64,000 nt of DNA from an uncultured Barnesiella sp. (GCA_944320015.1 CALUFO010000008.1:1-64000); one strand, 5' to 3'; shown: positions 6,618 to 16,075, numbered from the stretch's first letter. The notes: generated from the letters alone by a model not told the origin. Translations and numbers: made by a program.

Positions 6618-8192
6618 ATGGAAATATTGCTCCCGAAAAAGAACAATGGCTCGCCGGGTGAGAAGTTGTCGTCGCGTACGGTGACTGTGATTGGCGCCAA
6701 TGGCGCGGGGAAAAGCCGGTTTGGAGTTGAAATCGCCCGTCAAATCAAGGATCATGCCTTTTGGCTGTCGGCACAGAAAGCTCTTTGTCTCATGCCTTCG
6801 CACGAAGTGTGGCCGGGTTCTATCGAAGCGCTGTATCGGGAGGCGATGGAGCGTTCGCACTATGTGTCGAAGGAGGAGCCAACCGAGTTTGACCAGTTGC
6901 TTTTTTTGTTGTTGAGTGAGGAGTTCCGCAATTTGTTTGGATATAAGTTTGAGGTGCAGAAGGGTGGACATGTGACACTGCCCGAGACTCGTCTCGACCG
7001 GGTGCAGAAGTTGTGGGAGCGTATCTTCCCCAAGAACAAGATGTTGCGAGCCGAAGGCCGCCTGCTTATCCAGAACGACGATTCGGAGCCTTTCAACCCA
7101 TTGCGGTTGAGCTCGGGAGAGAAAGCGGTGCTTTATTACATAGCGGGTGTGTTGTATGCGATGCCCGATGCCGTCATATTGGTCGAGGATCCCGAGTTTT
7201 ACTTGCATCACTCTATTTTGAAATCGCTGTGGGATTCGATCGAACGTTTGCGCAAGGACTGTACTTTTGTTTATCTCACGCACGACATCGATTTTGCCGC
7301 TTCGCGGGTGGAGAGTACCTGTATATGGGTGCGCTCGTTCGATGCCGAGCATATGAGTTGGGACTATGAATTCATTCGTAACGACGACACCTTCCCCGAG
7401 GGCATGTACCTCGATATATTGGGTAGCCGCAAGCCGGTGTTGTTTATCGAAGGGGCGTCGACCGGGAGTATCGATGTGAAGTTGTATCCTTATATTTTCC
7501 CCGAGTATATCGTGAAGCCATTGGGCGGTTGCAACAAGGTGATCGAGGCGACTCGGGCTTTTGCCGATTTGAAAGAGATACATCACCTCGAATCGCGGGG
7601 TATCGTGGATCGCGACCGCCGCACCGAGCGGGAGGTGGAGTATTTGCGTAGCCGCCATATCTATGTGCCCGAGGTGGCCGAAGTGGAGAACCTGTTGATG
7701 CTCGAGGGGGTAATCCGCGCCGTGGCCCGTCGCATGAAACGAAACGAAAACAAGGTCTTCGAAATCGTGAAAAACAATGTGATTCAATTGTTTGCCCAAG
7801 AGATAGAATCACAAGCCTTGCTTCATACCCGCCATCGCATACGGCGAAATTTGGAGTATCAGATAGACCGGCGTTTCAATGATATAAACGCATTCGAGGA
7901 GCATATCGACCACTTGACCGACGATACCGATGTGCGAGGCCTTTATAACAGTATTTGCAGCCAATTCCGCTCGTTTGTCAAGAATCGCGATTACCGGTCG
8001 ATACTGAAAGTCTATAATCAAAAATCGATGTTGACCAACAGTAACGTATGTAATTTGTGCGGGTTGGCCAATAAAGACAAGTATTTGAGGGTAATCCTCA
8101 CTATTTTGCGAGACGACCGCCCCGAAGCCGATAGCATACGGAGTGCGATACGGGCTTGTTTCAAAATCGATAAAGAGGACGCTCATGAATAA
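6618..8192 (+). CDS. AAA/ABC-type ATPase fused to a DUF4435 (TOPRIM-like) domain
   Basis: 524 residues in two parts. The N-terminal ATPase has Walker A GANGAGKS (26-33), an ABC-like signature LSSGEK (154-159), Walker B DAVILVED (174-181) and an H-loop THDID (211-215). The C-terminal part starts with LFIEG (E268), then GIVDRDR (D321, D323) and EVAEVENLLML. These are the acidic residues of a DUF4435/TOPRIM-type nuclease domain. The same two domains form AriA and AriB of the PARIS anti-phage system, here as one chain. OLD-family nucleases are a more distant alternative. It overlaps the menA start by 8 nt, which is odd for a defence gene, so it may be a fixed housekeeping relative. Confidence 0.82.
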   Translation: MEILLPKKNNGSPGEKLSSRTVTVIGANGAGKSRFGVEIARQIKDHAFWLSAQKALCLMPSHEVWPGSIEALYREAMERSHYVSKEEPTEFDQLLFLLLSEEFRNLFGYKFEVQKGGHVTLPETRLDRVQKLWERIFPKNKMLRAEGRLLIQNDDSEPFNPLRLSSGEKAVLYYIAGVLYAMPDAVILVEDPEFYLHHSILKSLWDSIERLRKDCTFVYLTHDIDFAASRVESTCIWVRSFDAEHMSWDYEFIRNDDTFPEGMYLDILGSRKPVLFIEGASTGSIDVKLYPYIFPEYIVKPLGGCNKVIEATRAFADLKEIHHLESRGIVDRDRRTEREVEYLRSRHIYVPEVAEVENLLMLEGVIRAVARRMKRNENKVFEIVKNNVIQLFAQEIESQALLHTRHRIRRNLEYQIDRRFNDINAFEEHIDHLTDDTDVRGLYNSICSQFRSFVKNRDYRSILKVYNQKSMLTNSNVCNLCGLANKDKYLRVILTILRDDRPEADSIRSAIRACFKIDKEDAHE

Positions 8193-9072
8193 GAGTTGGA
8201 TTTCGGCGGCACGCCCCCGCACCTTGCCGGCCTCGGCCAGTCCTGTGATAGCCGCTTCGGCTTATGCTTTTTATACCGGGGCTTTTCGGTGGGTTCCGGC
8301 TCTGTTGTGTCTGCTTTTTGCGTTATTGGCGCAGATTGCCTCGAATATGGCCAATGACTATTTCGATTATGTGAAGGGTAGCGACAAGGCCGATAGAGTG
8401 GGCCCGAGAAGGGCGGTAGCCTCGGGCGACATTACCCCTCGTGCTATGCTCATAGGGACTTTTGTCGTGTTGGGATTGGCCTGCGCCGTGGGCTTGGGAC
8501 TTGTCTTTTTTGCCGGTTGGGGGCTGATTCCGGTGGGGGTAGTCATCGCACTGTTTGCACTGGCCTATACGGCTGGCCCTTATCCGTTGGCTTATCATGG
8601 GCTGGGCGATGCGACCGTGTTCTTGTTTTTCGGGCTTGTAGCCGTCAATCTGACCTACTATGTACAGGCTTTGCATTTCGATATGCTGGTGTTTCTCCTT
8701 TCAATCGCTATGGGATTATTATCCATCAATATCCTGTTGGTGAATAATTACCGTGATATGGAGGAGGATGCCGCGGCTGGGAAACGCACGACTGTCGTCC
8801 TCTTCGGGAGGCCGTTTGCCCGGTGGTGGTATTTGGTCAACGGAGTTGTGGCCGTGGGATTGGTGCTGCCGTTGTTGCTTCCGTCAGGGCCCTATTACGA
8901 TGGCCTTGTACCGGTTGTGCTGTATCTGTGCTTGCATGTGAAAACATGGGTGGAGATAGGTCGCCGGAGTGGAACCGAATTGAACCCCCTGTTGGGAGGA
9001 ACGGCTCGCAATTTACTTGTTTTTACGCTGTTGATTTCTGCGGTGTGGATTTGTAAAGGGTTTGGTTTATGA
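8185..9072 (+). CDS. menA: 1,4-dihydroxy-2-naphthoate polyprenyltransferase
   Basis: An integral membrane UbiA-family prenyltransferase of 295 residues that attaches the polyprenyl tail to 1,4-dihydroxy-2-naphthoate in menaquinone synthesis. The first aspartate-rich motif is NMANDYFDYVKGSDKADR (about 55-72), and the second is NNYRDMEEDAAAGKRT (about 187-202). Eight or nine hydrophobic segments are evident. The N-terminal WISAARPRTLPAS is typical of MenA. I chose the ATG at 8185 because the homologous sequence begins there; an upstream in-frame ATG at 8143 lies within the preceding gene. The stop overlaps the next ATG. Confidence 0.95.
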   Translation: MNKSWISAARPRTLPASASPVIAASAYAFYTGAFRWVPALLCLLFALLAQIASNMANDYFDYVKGSDKADRVGPRRAVASGDITPRAMLIGTFVVLGLACAVGLGLVFFAGWGLIPVGVVIALFALAYTAGPYPLAYHGLGDATVFLFFGLVAVNLTYYVQALHFDMLVFLLSIAMGLLSINILLVNNYRDMEEDAAAGKRTTVVLFGRPFARWWYLVNGVVAVGLVLPLLLPSGPYYDGLVPVVLYLCLHVKTWVEIGRRSGTELNPLLGGTARNLLVFTLLISAVWICKGFGL

Positions 9073-9614
9073 AGTACAAAGTAATATCGCTATTTTTAAT
9101 AGGGTGGATGGTCGCACTTCCATTATGTGGGCAAACATCGGGTATTATGCCCCGAAGAAATCTTTCGATGCAAGTTTCCGCCCGGGATTCAAAAACAGAG
9201 ACCCCGACTCGCGACTCCGAACCGCAAGGGGTGGAACGAGAGATTGTCCCTGCTGCACCCGACAGTGTCCACGAGGCCTTTGTTTTCAATTCGTTGGCTG
9301 TCGATATGCTGGGGTTCGATAAGCGCATGAGCGATACGAAAGAGAGTTTCCTGTTGCGCAACAATACGGCATACCGCTTGTCGAGAGTCGTGGTGAAACT
9401 GATCTATCGTACCCCCGATGGACAGATGATCGATTATCGCACCCGCGCGGTCGAGTGTGACTTGTTGCCGCATTCGACCCGCCGTTGCGAAGTGGAGAGT
9501 TTCGATCGGTCGAAAAATTATTATCATGTAGACTCTCCGCCTGCGCGGGTATCGGGACGGCCTTTTAAGGTGACTTTCCAGTTGTTGCGTTACGATGTGG
9601 TAGTCGAGCCATAA
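9069..9614 (+). CDS. Small exported protein of unknown function downstream of menA
   Basis: 181 residues with a signal peptide cut before Gln (ALPLCGQ). Residues about 35-75 are polar and probably disordered. The C-terminal 100 residues form an all-beta domain (SRVVVKLIYRTPDGQMIDYR, FKVTFQLLRYDVVV) with the look of a short immunoglobulin-like or FxLYD-like fold. No lipobox and no catalytic motif. Its ATG overlaps the menA stop (ATGA), so it is translationally coupled. I do not recognise the family. Confidence 0.75.
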   Translation: MKYKVISLFLIGWMVALPLCGQTSGIMPRRNLSMQVSARDSKTETPTRDSEPQGVEREIVPAAPDSVHEAFVFNSLAVDMLGFDKRMSDTKESFLLRNNTAYRLSRVVVKLIYRTPDGQMIDYRTRAVECDLLPHSTRRCEVESFDRSKNYYHVDSPPARVSGRPFKVTFQLLRYDVVVEP

Positions 9615-9736
9615 CGCTTTTTTGCAATTTCTCGTCAACTTTAACTCCCGTTTGCCGAGCCAAAGGGGGCGCCTTTGTGTTTTATAGGTGATTGTCGGAA
9701 TTCCCCGGCATTTAATTGTATTATAAATTTATTCAG

Positions 9737-9743
9737 GAGGTAA
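9737..9743 (+). promoter_or_regulatory. Strong Shine-Dalgarno site of hsp20
   Basis: AGGAGGT lies a few bases before the hsp20 ATG at 9748. Bacteroidota genes rarely carry such a full Shine-Dalgarno sequence, and no other gene in this window does so as clearly. It fixes the start codon. Confidence 0.7.
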
Positions 9744-9747
9744 AATT

Positions 9748-10173
9748 ATGACACCTACAAAGCATCAACAAAACTGGCTCCCCGGTATTTTTAACGACTT
9801 CTTTGGAAACGAATGGATTGCCAAGACCAACAGTGCGGCTCCGGCGATTAATATCGTGGAGACCGATAAGGAGTATGAAGTACAAATTGCGGCTCCCGGT
9901 ATTACCAAAGATGATTTTGAAATCACGGTCGATAAGGATAATCATTTGGTAATTACCGTAGAACGCAAACAGGAAGATGACGAGAAAGACAAAAAAGGAC
10001 GTTTTTTGCGTCGGGAGTTCTCGTGTTCACAGTTTCAACAAACTCTCATTTTGCCCGAAAATGTCAATACCGATGCGATTGAAGCCAAGCAATGCAACGG
10101 TGTGTTGACCGTGCTGATTCCCAAAAAACAGGTTCCATCGGTTGCCGAGAAGAAGAAAATTGCGGTGAAGTAA
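9748..10173 (+). CDS. Hsp20/alpha-crystallin small heat-shock protein
   Basis: 141 residues, typical of a class A small heat-shock protein: an ATP-independent holdase that binds unfolding proteins in the cytoplasm. A short N-terminal arm (WLPGIFNDFF) is followed by the alpha-crystallin domain (about 32-128). This domain contains VQIAAPGITKDDFEI and ends with the family hallmark A-x-x-x-N-G-V-L-T-V (CNGVLTVLIPK). The C-terminal tail carries a VPSV segment in place of the usual I-x-I anchor. It is preceded by an unusually complete Shine-Dalgarno site. A terminator lies at 10203-10241. It appears to be a single-gene unit. Confidence 0.96.
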   Translation: MTPTKHQQNWLPGIFNDFFGNEWIAKTNSAAPAINIVETDKEYEVQIAAPGITKDDFEITVDKDNHLVITVERKQEDDEKDKKGRFLRREFSCSQFQQTLILPENVNTDAIEAKQCNGVLTVLIPKKQVPSVAEKKKIAVK

Positions 10174-10202
10174 TATACTTTTTGTGTAGTAGCACCGAAG
10201 TG

Positions 10203-10241
10203 GAGGGACGGTTGTATAAGGCGATCGTCCCTCATTTTTTT
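10203..10241. terminator. Terminator between hsp20 and the convergent GT2 gene
   Basis: GAGGGACG (10203-10210) pairs with CGTCCCTC (10226-10233), followed by ATTTTTTTAT. It terminates hsp20. It reaches the last bases of the convergent glycosyltransferase gene. Confidence 0.85.
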
Positions 10242-11424
10242 ATCGCCATGTAAAATTTTTCTTTCGAGAAACGGCGCCTATTATGTTGAAATATAAATTG
10301 ATAAAAGGTTGTATGAAGGAGAAAAGAGGTAGTGCGAAAAACAGTTTTGGCGAGCGGAATATTTTGGCCGCCTTCCGATAAACCGAAATTTTAATGGCAA
10401 ATAACGATAGAGCCGGAATCAAGGACAAAAGAGCAATTATCCAATTGTGCAAAACACCCCAAATCAGCAGAAAGAGGAATAGCGTGTCGAAAGCGTAATC
10501 GAAGACCTTGGACAGCCCGAATACCGGTTTGGCCAAGGTATGAAGATATTTCGAGGTAAAATCATATTGCAGTTTCGATTCTTTCCAAGCCACATAATTA
10601 TTGGGGTATGTGGCGGTCATTTGCCCGGCATCCGAAATCTCTATGCGGGTATTTCCCCGACGGGCAATTTCGTTGATGAACAAGTCGTCGTCGCCGTAGT
10701 GCAGATGTAGGAATTTGGAGAACCCCTTGTTCTTGAAGAACAACTCTTTGCGGTATGCCAGATTGGAACTTGTCCCCATATACGGGCGGTTGATCAGGGC
10801 AAACGAGAGATAACGAAGCGAAAATAGCAATCGGTCATAGGCGCAATACCAGAAAGAGAATCGCTCTCTCTTCTTTCGCTCGGTGGCCGTATAGCCCAAA
10901 ACAATATCTACCCCGGGTACGAAGTTGCGCATGATAGAGGCGAGCCATTCGTTCCCCGAGGGATAGCAATTGGCGTCGGTGAAAGCCACGATGTCATATC
11001 GGGCAGCTTTAACGCCCAGTGTGAGCGCCAGTTTTTTATGGCTCAAATTGCGAGACCCCTCGGGAATATATGTGTGATACAGGTTTTTATACTGAGTCTC
11101 CAATGTCGACAAGATGTCTTTGGTGTCGTCGGTAGAGTCGTCATTGACTACAATCACCTCGAATTGGGGATATGTTTGGCTCAAAATCTTGGGAAGAAAT
11201 TTTATCAGGTTCTCGGCGTCGTTCTGGGCATAGACAATTACCGAGGCCGGGGGTAGCTGTTCGGAATACTTTATTTTTCCGTCTCCGCTTTTTTTGTAGA
11301 ATCGGGAGGGACGATCGAAAAAATAAAACTGGTAGATAATTTCGATAAGCCAAACCGATGCCAATATCACTAATAGATAAATTTCAAACGTGGAAAAACT
11401 CCAAGAAAAGTTTAAGTCTATCAT
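10240..11424 (-). CDS. Membrane-bound family 2 glycosyltransferase
   Basis: A GT-A fold transferase of 394 residues. An N-terminal membrane segment (about 15-35) is followed by the catalytic domain: PPASVIVYAQND, then VIVVNDDSTDDT with the first nucleotide-binding acids, ADFTDANCYP-type DxD region (FTDANC), and the acceptor-side GDDDLF motif. C-terminal hydrophobic segments (LFLFLLIWGVL onward) anchor it. It probably transfers a sugar to a lipid or polysaccharide acceptor at the inner membrane. The frame extends to 11466, but a -7 box (TACGTTTG on the minus strand) lies inside that extension. The ATG at 11424 is therefore preferred. It diverges from the polysaccharide locus and may belong to it functionally. 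Confidence 0.88.
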   Translation of the reverse strand: MIDLNFSWSFSTFEIYLLVILASVWLIEIIYQFYFFDRPSRFYKKSGDGKIKYSEQLPPASVIVYAQNDAENLIKFLPKILSQTYPQFEVIVVNDDSTDDTKDILSTLETQYKNLYHTYIPEGSRNLSHKKLALTLGVKAARYDIVAFTDANCYPSGNEWLASIMRNFVPGVDIVLGYTATERKKRERFSFWYCAYDRLLFSLRYLSFALINRPYMGTSSNLAYRKELFFKNKGFSKFLHLHYGDDDLFINEIARRGNTRIEISDAGQMTATYPNNYVAWKESKLQYDFTSKYLHTLAKPVFGLSKVFDYAFDTLFLFLLIWGVLHNWIIALLSLIPALSLFAIKISVYRKAAKIFRSPKLFFALPLFSFIQPFINLYFNIIGAVSRKKNFTWR

Positions 11425-11694
11425 ATCGTAATCAAATGAAATGCAAACGTACATAAACTTTTTCAAACAGAGACCCCGAAAAGAGTTTTAAATGTTTTTT
11501 TTCATGCGGAGCGCACAGGATGAGAATAGTAAAAGCCTGTATGCAAATGGATTGGGAAAAGAACAAAAAATCCGAGGTGTATTGTTGGTGAAAATTCTAA
11601 TAAAAAAAGGATTTCCCGATATAATAAAAGGGACTGCAAATCCGTTCTAATTTAGAATTATACCCGGCTGATTCGGCTGGAAAATAGTAATGTA

Positions 11695-12492
11695 ATGAAA
11701 ATAAAAGTATTAAGTGTTATTGCCCTATTGATCGCTGTTTCATCTTGTAAAACCAGTAAGACCCCTTATTTCGCTAATTTGGATGCCGAGCAAATGAGTG
11801 GCCAGATCGATGTCGGTGACTACGAATTGCGAATAGCGCCCGATGATATGTTGTCGATTACAGTCTCTTCGTCAGTTCCCGACGCTGCGGCTCCGTATAA
11901 TTTGCCGGCCGTATCTTATTCCGAGCCGGGTAAAGAGGAGTTGACAATCGTACCCAATCTGCAAGTCTATACGGTGAGTAAAGAAGGGGATATCGATTTC
12001 CCTATCGTGGGACGCATACATGTGGAGGGTATGACACGAACTGAGCTGTCTAAATATATAGAGGATAAAATAAGGCCCGATCTGGACGATCCCTTCGTAT
12101 TGGTGCAATTTATGAACTTCAAGGTCGTCGTTTTGGGAGAAGTGAAAATACCGGGACAAATAAGTGTACAGACCGAGCGCTTGTCTATTCTCGACGCCAT
12201 AGGCGCAGCCGGTGACCTAACGATTTATGGGGAGCGGGAGAATGTCCTGTTGATACGGGAAGAAAACGGTAAACGGATTTATCACCGGTTCGATTTGACC
12301 GATAAGGCTATTTTTGAATCGCCCTATTTTTATTTGCGGCAAAACGACGTTATTTATGTCATGCCCAACAAGGCTCAGCAAAACAATGCCCGATACAACC
12401 AGTTGGCCTCTTACCGCATATCGGTGGCCGGTACTATGGTAAGCGCTGTTTCGGTTTTAGTTTCATTGGCGATCGCTTTGTTCATTAGATAA
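11695..12492 (+). CDS. Polysaccharide export lipoprotein (OPX/Wza family)
   Basis: 265 residues. Lipobox AVSSC with Cys18 as the lipidated residue. Residues about 40-135 form the polysaccharide export domain (YELRIAPDDMLSITV, DGDIDFPIVGRIHVEGMT-like segment). A SLBB-type domain follows (VVVLGEVKIPGQI, LSILDAIGAAGDLT). A C-terminal hydrophobic helix (about 240-262) ends the protein, as in short Bacteroidota OPX proteins. It would form the outer-membrane-side channel for capsule or exopolysaccharide, working with the autokinase gene 13 nt downstream. It is the first gene of the locus. The upstream 270 nt hold no obvious UpxY-type antiterminator gene. Confidence 0.95.
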   Translation: MKIKVLSVIALLIAVSSCKTSKTPYFANLDAEQMSGQIDVGDYELRIAPDDMLSITVSSSVPDAAAPYNLPAVSYSEPGKEELTIVPNLQVYTVSKEGDIDFPIVGRIHVEGMTRTELSKYIEDKIRPDLDDPFVLVQFMNFKVVVLGEVKIPGQISVQTERLSILDAIGAAGDLTIYGERENVLLIREENGKRIYHRFDLTDKAIFESPYFYLRQNDVIYVMPNKAQQNNARYNQLASYRISVAGTMVSAVSVLVSLAIALFIR

Positions 12493-12505
12493 AGGAAGTT
12501 TGTGT

Positions 12506-14842
12506 ATGGAAGAAAATTACAATCTCGAAAGGAGAAATGATAATATCGATATCACCGCATTGTGGCAAGCCGCTCGTAAAAAGTGGTATCTGTTTGTCGG
12601 GTCGGTGGTCGTGTGTGTCGCACTGGTTTTTTGCTTTTTGAAAATAACGACTCCTTTGTACAAAATCTCGGCCGATATTCTTGTCAATGAAGACGAGAAG
12701 AAAGGCGGGGGTGGAAACCTTGCATCGTTGATGAATGAAGTCTCGGGAGGCGGTTTTTCATTAGATGGCATGATTGGCGGTGGATCGGTAAATGACGAGA
12801 TACTGGTCATTTCCTCTCATTCGCTGATCAGGGATATGGTCAAACGACTCGAATTGAATAAAATCTATACCAGCAAGAAAAATTTCTTCAACAAGACTCA
12901 GTACTATAAAAATTCGCCGCTTACGGTCGATATCCCGGCTTCGATGCTGGATACGTTGACAAGTGGATTTGTCGTTAAGGTTTCGATAAGCGATTCGGGG
13001 CAAAAGATAAAAGTTTTGGTAAAGAGAGGATTCTTTGAGACATTGGCCGAAACAGAGGCGACGGCGTTCCCTGTAAAGGTCGATTATGGAGAAGGCCTTG
13101 TGATCGATACGACTTCGTTCTATAAGCCCGAGAAGAAATTTAAATTCGTGGCTCATATCAATGGATATGACCAACAAGCCGAAGTCTTGGAGAAAAAACT
13201 GGAGATAGATTTGTCCGATAAGAAAGCAAACGGAATCTCCTTGGCTATGGAAGAGTCCAATAAACAACGGGGGAAAGATATTCTGAACACCTTGATAGAG
13301 TGCTATAACGAAGATGCCGTGCTGAACAAGAATTTGAAAGCGCAGAACATGCTGTCTTTTGTCGATGATCGTTTGGCTACGGTTGAAGAAGAGCTTCATG
13401 AAGCGGAGCGGATTATCGAGCAATATAAACGGGAGAACGATTTGTCGGATATAGAGACCGAGGCGCAGGTCATTCTCGAAGCGAACAGTGAATATCGAAA
13501 ATTGTTGCTCGAATCGGAGACCCAGTACTCGATTATAGCGATGGTCGATAGTTTCTTGAACAAGCCCGAGAATAAATATTCGTTGGTGCCCGTGACCACC
13601 GGTTTGCCCGCCGATGGAGCGGCCGAAGCTATCAATGAATATAATAAATTGCTGTTGGAGCGTATGCGTCTGTTGCGTACCGCCAAAGATTCCAACCTCT
13701 CTTTATTGGCGCTTACCGCCCAGATAGACGCCATGCGCGATAATATATTGAATACGGTGACAAAAGCCAAAGAGAGTGCCGATATCGCGCGAACCGATTT
13801 GAAAAAGCAAGAGGCGGAGTTTAGAGCGAGAATGCGAGGGTTTCCCGAACAAGAAAGGGCTTATCTGGATATTAAGAGGAACCAGATGATTAAGAACGAG
13901 TTGTACACTTTCTTGATGATGCGTCGGGAGGAAAATGCGATGACATTGGCCTCGACTTCTCCCAAGTGCCGAATTGTCAATGCAGCCTACTCTACAAGTA
14001 AGCCTATTTACCCGCAATCGTTTCTATTCTTGGTAGTCGCGTTCGGTATGGGTTTGATATTGCCGGTTGTTTACCTGTATGGGAAAAACCTATTTACGAC
14101 TCAATTTGCCACCAAGAACGATTTGCGACGGTTGACCGTTCGGCCTGTCGCCGGAGAGATTTGTCACCATTCGTCGTCGGGCTATGTTGTATTTAAGGAA
14201 AACAACGCTTCGATAGTGGCCGAGATGTTCCGTTTGTTGCGTTCCAATTTGCAGTTTATTTTACCCGATAGAGGCAAAGGCGTGTTATTGGTAACGTCGT
14301 CGGGTCCCGGGGAGGGGAAATCGTTTGTCAGCCTTAATTTGGCCTATTCGATGGCCATAACCGGGAAACGTACCGTGTTGCTCGATTTGGATCTTCGCAA
14401 TCCGCAAATAGCTCATCGTCTGGGTCTTTCCGATAATAAGGGAATGAGCGATTTGCTGTCTGCGCCGAATGGTGTCGATTGGGCTCAATATATCCAGCAG
14501 TCCGATTGTCTCGATGTCATATCGGCAGGAGCGAGATGTTCCAATCCTTCGGAACTGGTATTGTCGGAGAATTTGGACAGTTTGATCGCCGAACTTCGGA
14601 AGAAATACGATTATGTGATTATCGACACGGCTCCGGTAGAAAGTGTTTCCGACACATTCGCATTGACACGTTTTGCCGATGCTACATTATATGTGTGCCG
14701 AGCCAACCATACTTCGAAAAATTGTGTGTTCAATGCAGTAGACTTCGCCACGGAAGGCTCTTTGAAAAATGTAGTGTTTGTTTTAAATGATACGGAGGAG
14801 AAAAAAGCATACGGATATTCGGCCAAACACATGAGAGGGTAA
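12506..14842 (+). CDS. Polysaccharide co-polymerase with tyrosine autokinase domain (Wzc-like)
   Basis: 778 residues. The N-terminal Wzz domain includes transmembrane helix about 26-48. A long periplasmic coiled-coil region (about 250-450) and a GNVR-like region precede transmembrane helix two (about 500-520). The cytoplasmic BY-kinase has Walker A SSGPGEGKS (near 598), Walker A' LLDLDLR (near 625) and Walker B VIIDTAP (near 703). The C-terminal tail has only two clustered tyrosines (KAYGYS), fewer than in E. coli Wzc. It controls chain length and export with the OPX protein. An in-frame TTG two codons earlier (12500) is the less likely start. Confidence 0.95.
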   Translation: MEENYNLERRNDNIDITALWQAARKKWYLFVGSVVVCVALVFCFLKITTPLYKISADILVNEDEKKGGGGNLASLMNEVSGGGFSLDGMIGGGSVNDEILVISSHSLIRDMVKRLELNKIYTSKKNFFNKTQYYKNSPLTVDIPASMLDTLTSGFVVKVSISDSGQKIKVLVKRGFFETLAETEATAFPVKVDYGEGLVIDTTSFYKPEKKFKFVAHINGYDQQAEVLEKKLEIDLSDKKANGISLAMEESNKQRGKDILNTLIECYNEDAVLNKNLKAQNMLSFVDDRLATVEEELHEAERIIEQYKRENDLSDIETEAQVILEANSEYRKLLLESETQYSIIAMVDSFLNKPENKYSLVPVTTGLPADGAAEAINEYNKLLLERMRLLRTAKDSNLSLLALTAQIDAMRDNILNTVTKAKESADIARTDLKKQEAEFRARMRGFPEQERAYLDIKRNQMIKNELYTFLMMRREENAMTLASTSPKCRIVNAAYSTSKPIYPQSFLFLVVAFGMGLILPVVYLYGKNLFTTQFATKNDLRRLTVRPVAGEICHHSSSGYVVFKENNASIVAEMFRLLRSNLQFILPDRGKGVLLVTSSGPGEGKSFVSLNLAYSMAITGKRTVLLDLDLRNPQIAHRLGLSDNKGMSDLLSAPNGVDWAQYIQQSDCLDVISAGARCSNPSELVLSENLDSLIAELRKKYDYVIIDTAPVESVSDTFALTRFADATLYVCRANHTSKNCVFNAVDFATEGSLKNVVFVLNDTEEKKAYGYSAKHMRG

Positions 14843-14845
14843 GAA

Positions 14846-16075
14846 ATGATTTCCTTGAATAAAATATTCTATGGATTATTTATTTTGATGCTCATAGTAG
14901 GAGTATATACCTATCAGTTGATGTGGTTTCAAAGCTCCGATGAGTTGATTACCTTGCTGTTTGCACTCCTGTGTATATTGGACATATTGAGTAATAAGAA
15001 CCACCAGCGATATAAAGGTCTTTTTGTGATCATCGGAGTGATGACCTTTTATTTGCTTTATTCTTTGTTTGCCCTTTCGTATAATACTCCTTATGCGATT
15101 CTGTACGATTTTTTCATTCAGTTAAAACCTTTTATCGCTTTCTATGTAGCCTATTCCATAGGAGTGGGATTTAATGGCTCCCAGAAACTGTTTTTAAAGA
15201 AACTGAGCCTGTCGCTCAGTGTAATCATGCTCATCATAGTACTCTCGGGATTCGGGAAAGAGTTTTTCGTTCATGTGGCTTATTATGGGATTATCAGTAC
15301 CCTTTTATTCTTGATATACTATTACTGTTCCTACCAAAATATGAGTCGTACAGATACGGTTATCATGCTCTGTATTCTTATGGTAGGATTTTTGAGTACT
15401 CGTTCCAAGTTTTACGGCTTTTTCGTTTTTGCGGTATATATCTTGTTTTTGTATAAACCGGGGATATTATCGAGGATAAGGCTCAAACAATGGATAATGA
15501 TTTGTTTGGTTTTTTGTGCCGTATTGTATGTGGCATGGGGGAAAATAGATTATTATTTCATTTCTTCGGGATTTCTTTTGGGAGAGGAAGAAATGAACTA
15601 TTCGTTTGCTCGGGCCGCGTTGTATGTTCAAGCCCCACAGGTATTGAAAGACCATTTATTCTTGGGCTCGGGGTTGGCTTCGTATGCGACCTACTCTTCG
15701 GGAGAAGTCGGTTATTCTCATGTGTATGGGTTGTACGATTTGGATAGGGTTTGGGGATTGTTGGAGGGTGATTGTCCATTTGTATCCGATACGTTTTTCC
15801 CCGAGTTAGTGCAATTCGGTATCGTGGGAATAGTGTTGTTTTTCTATTTTTGGGTATGGGTGTACAAAAAAATAAAGCCTACGGAGGCTACCGTAGAATC
15901 AATTCACCTTTATAAGATAGGGGTATTGATTCTGGCGTTTGTCTTTATTGAATCGGTGGCGGGAAGTGCTTTCCTGCAAGGTGGTGGTATTGTGGCTATG
16001 ATCTTGTTAGGACTCGTTGTAAGAGATATTTCTCGAATAAAAGAGAAGCAGCAATTTAGATTGAGTAATGAATAG
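14846..16075 (+). CDS. O-antigen polymerase/ligase-like membrane protein (Wzy candidate)
   Basis: 409 residues with ten or more hydrophobic segments and a large extracytoplasmic loop around residues 240-320 (LGEEEMNYSFARAALYVQAP, DHLFLGSGLASYATY). These are features of the O-antigen ligase/polymerase superfamily (Wzy/WaaL). Its position between the autokinase and flippase genes argues for Wzy, the polymerase that joins repeat units on the periplasmic face. It starts 3 nt after the autokinase stop and overlaps the flippase by 8 nt. Such proteins are poorly conserved, so the assignment rests on topology and context. Confidence 0.82.
   Translation: MISLNKIFYGLFILMLIVGVYTYQLMWFQSSDELITLLFALLCILDILSNKNHQRYKGLFVIIGVMTFYLLYSLFALSYNTPYAILYDFFIQLKPFIAFYVAYSIGVGFNGSQKLFLKKLSLSLSVIMLIIVLSGFGKEFFVHVAYYGIISTLLFLIYYYCSYQNMSRTDTVIMLCILMVGFLSTRSKFYGFFVFAVYILFLYKPGILSRIRLKQWIMICLVFCAVLYVAWGKIDYYFISSGFLLGEEEMNYSFARAALYVQAPQVLKDHLFLGSGLASYATYSSGEVGYSHVYGLYDLDRVWGLLEGDCPFVSDTFFPELVQFGIVGIVLFFYFWVWVYKKIKPTEATVESIHLYKIGVLILAFVFIESVAGSAFLQGGGIVAMILLGLVVRDISRIKEKQQFRLSNE

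Noticed and set aside
6603-7799. 398-codon open frame antisense to the ATPase-DUF4435 gene
   Set aside because: The plus-strand protein has full Walker and TOPRIM motifs; the antisense product has none.
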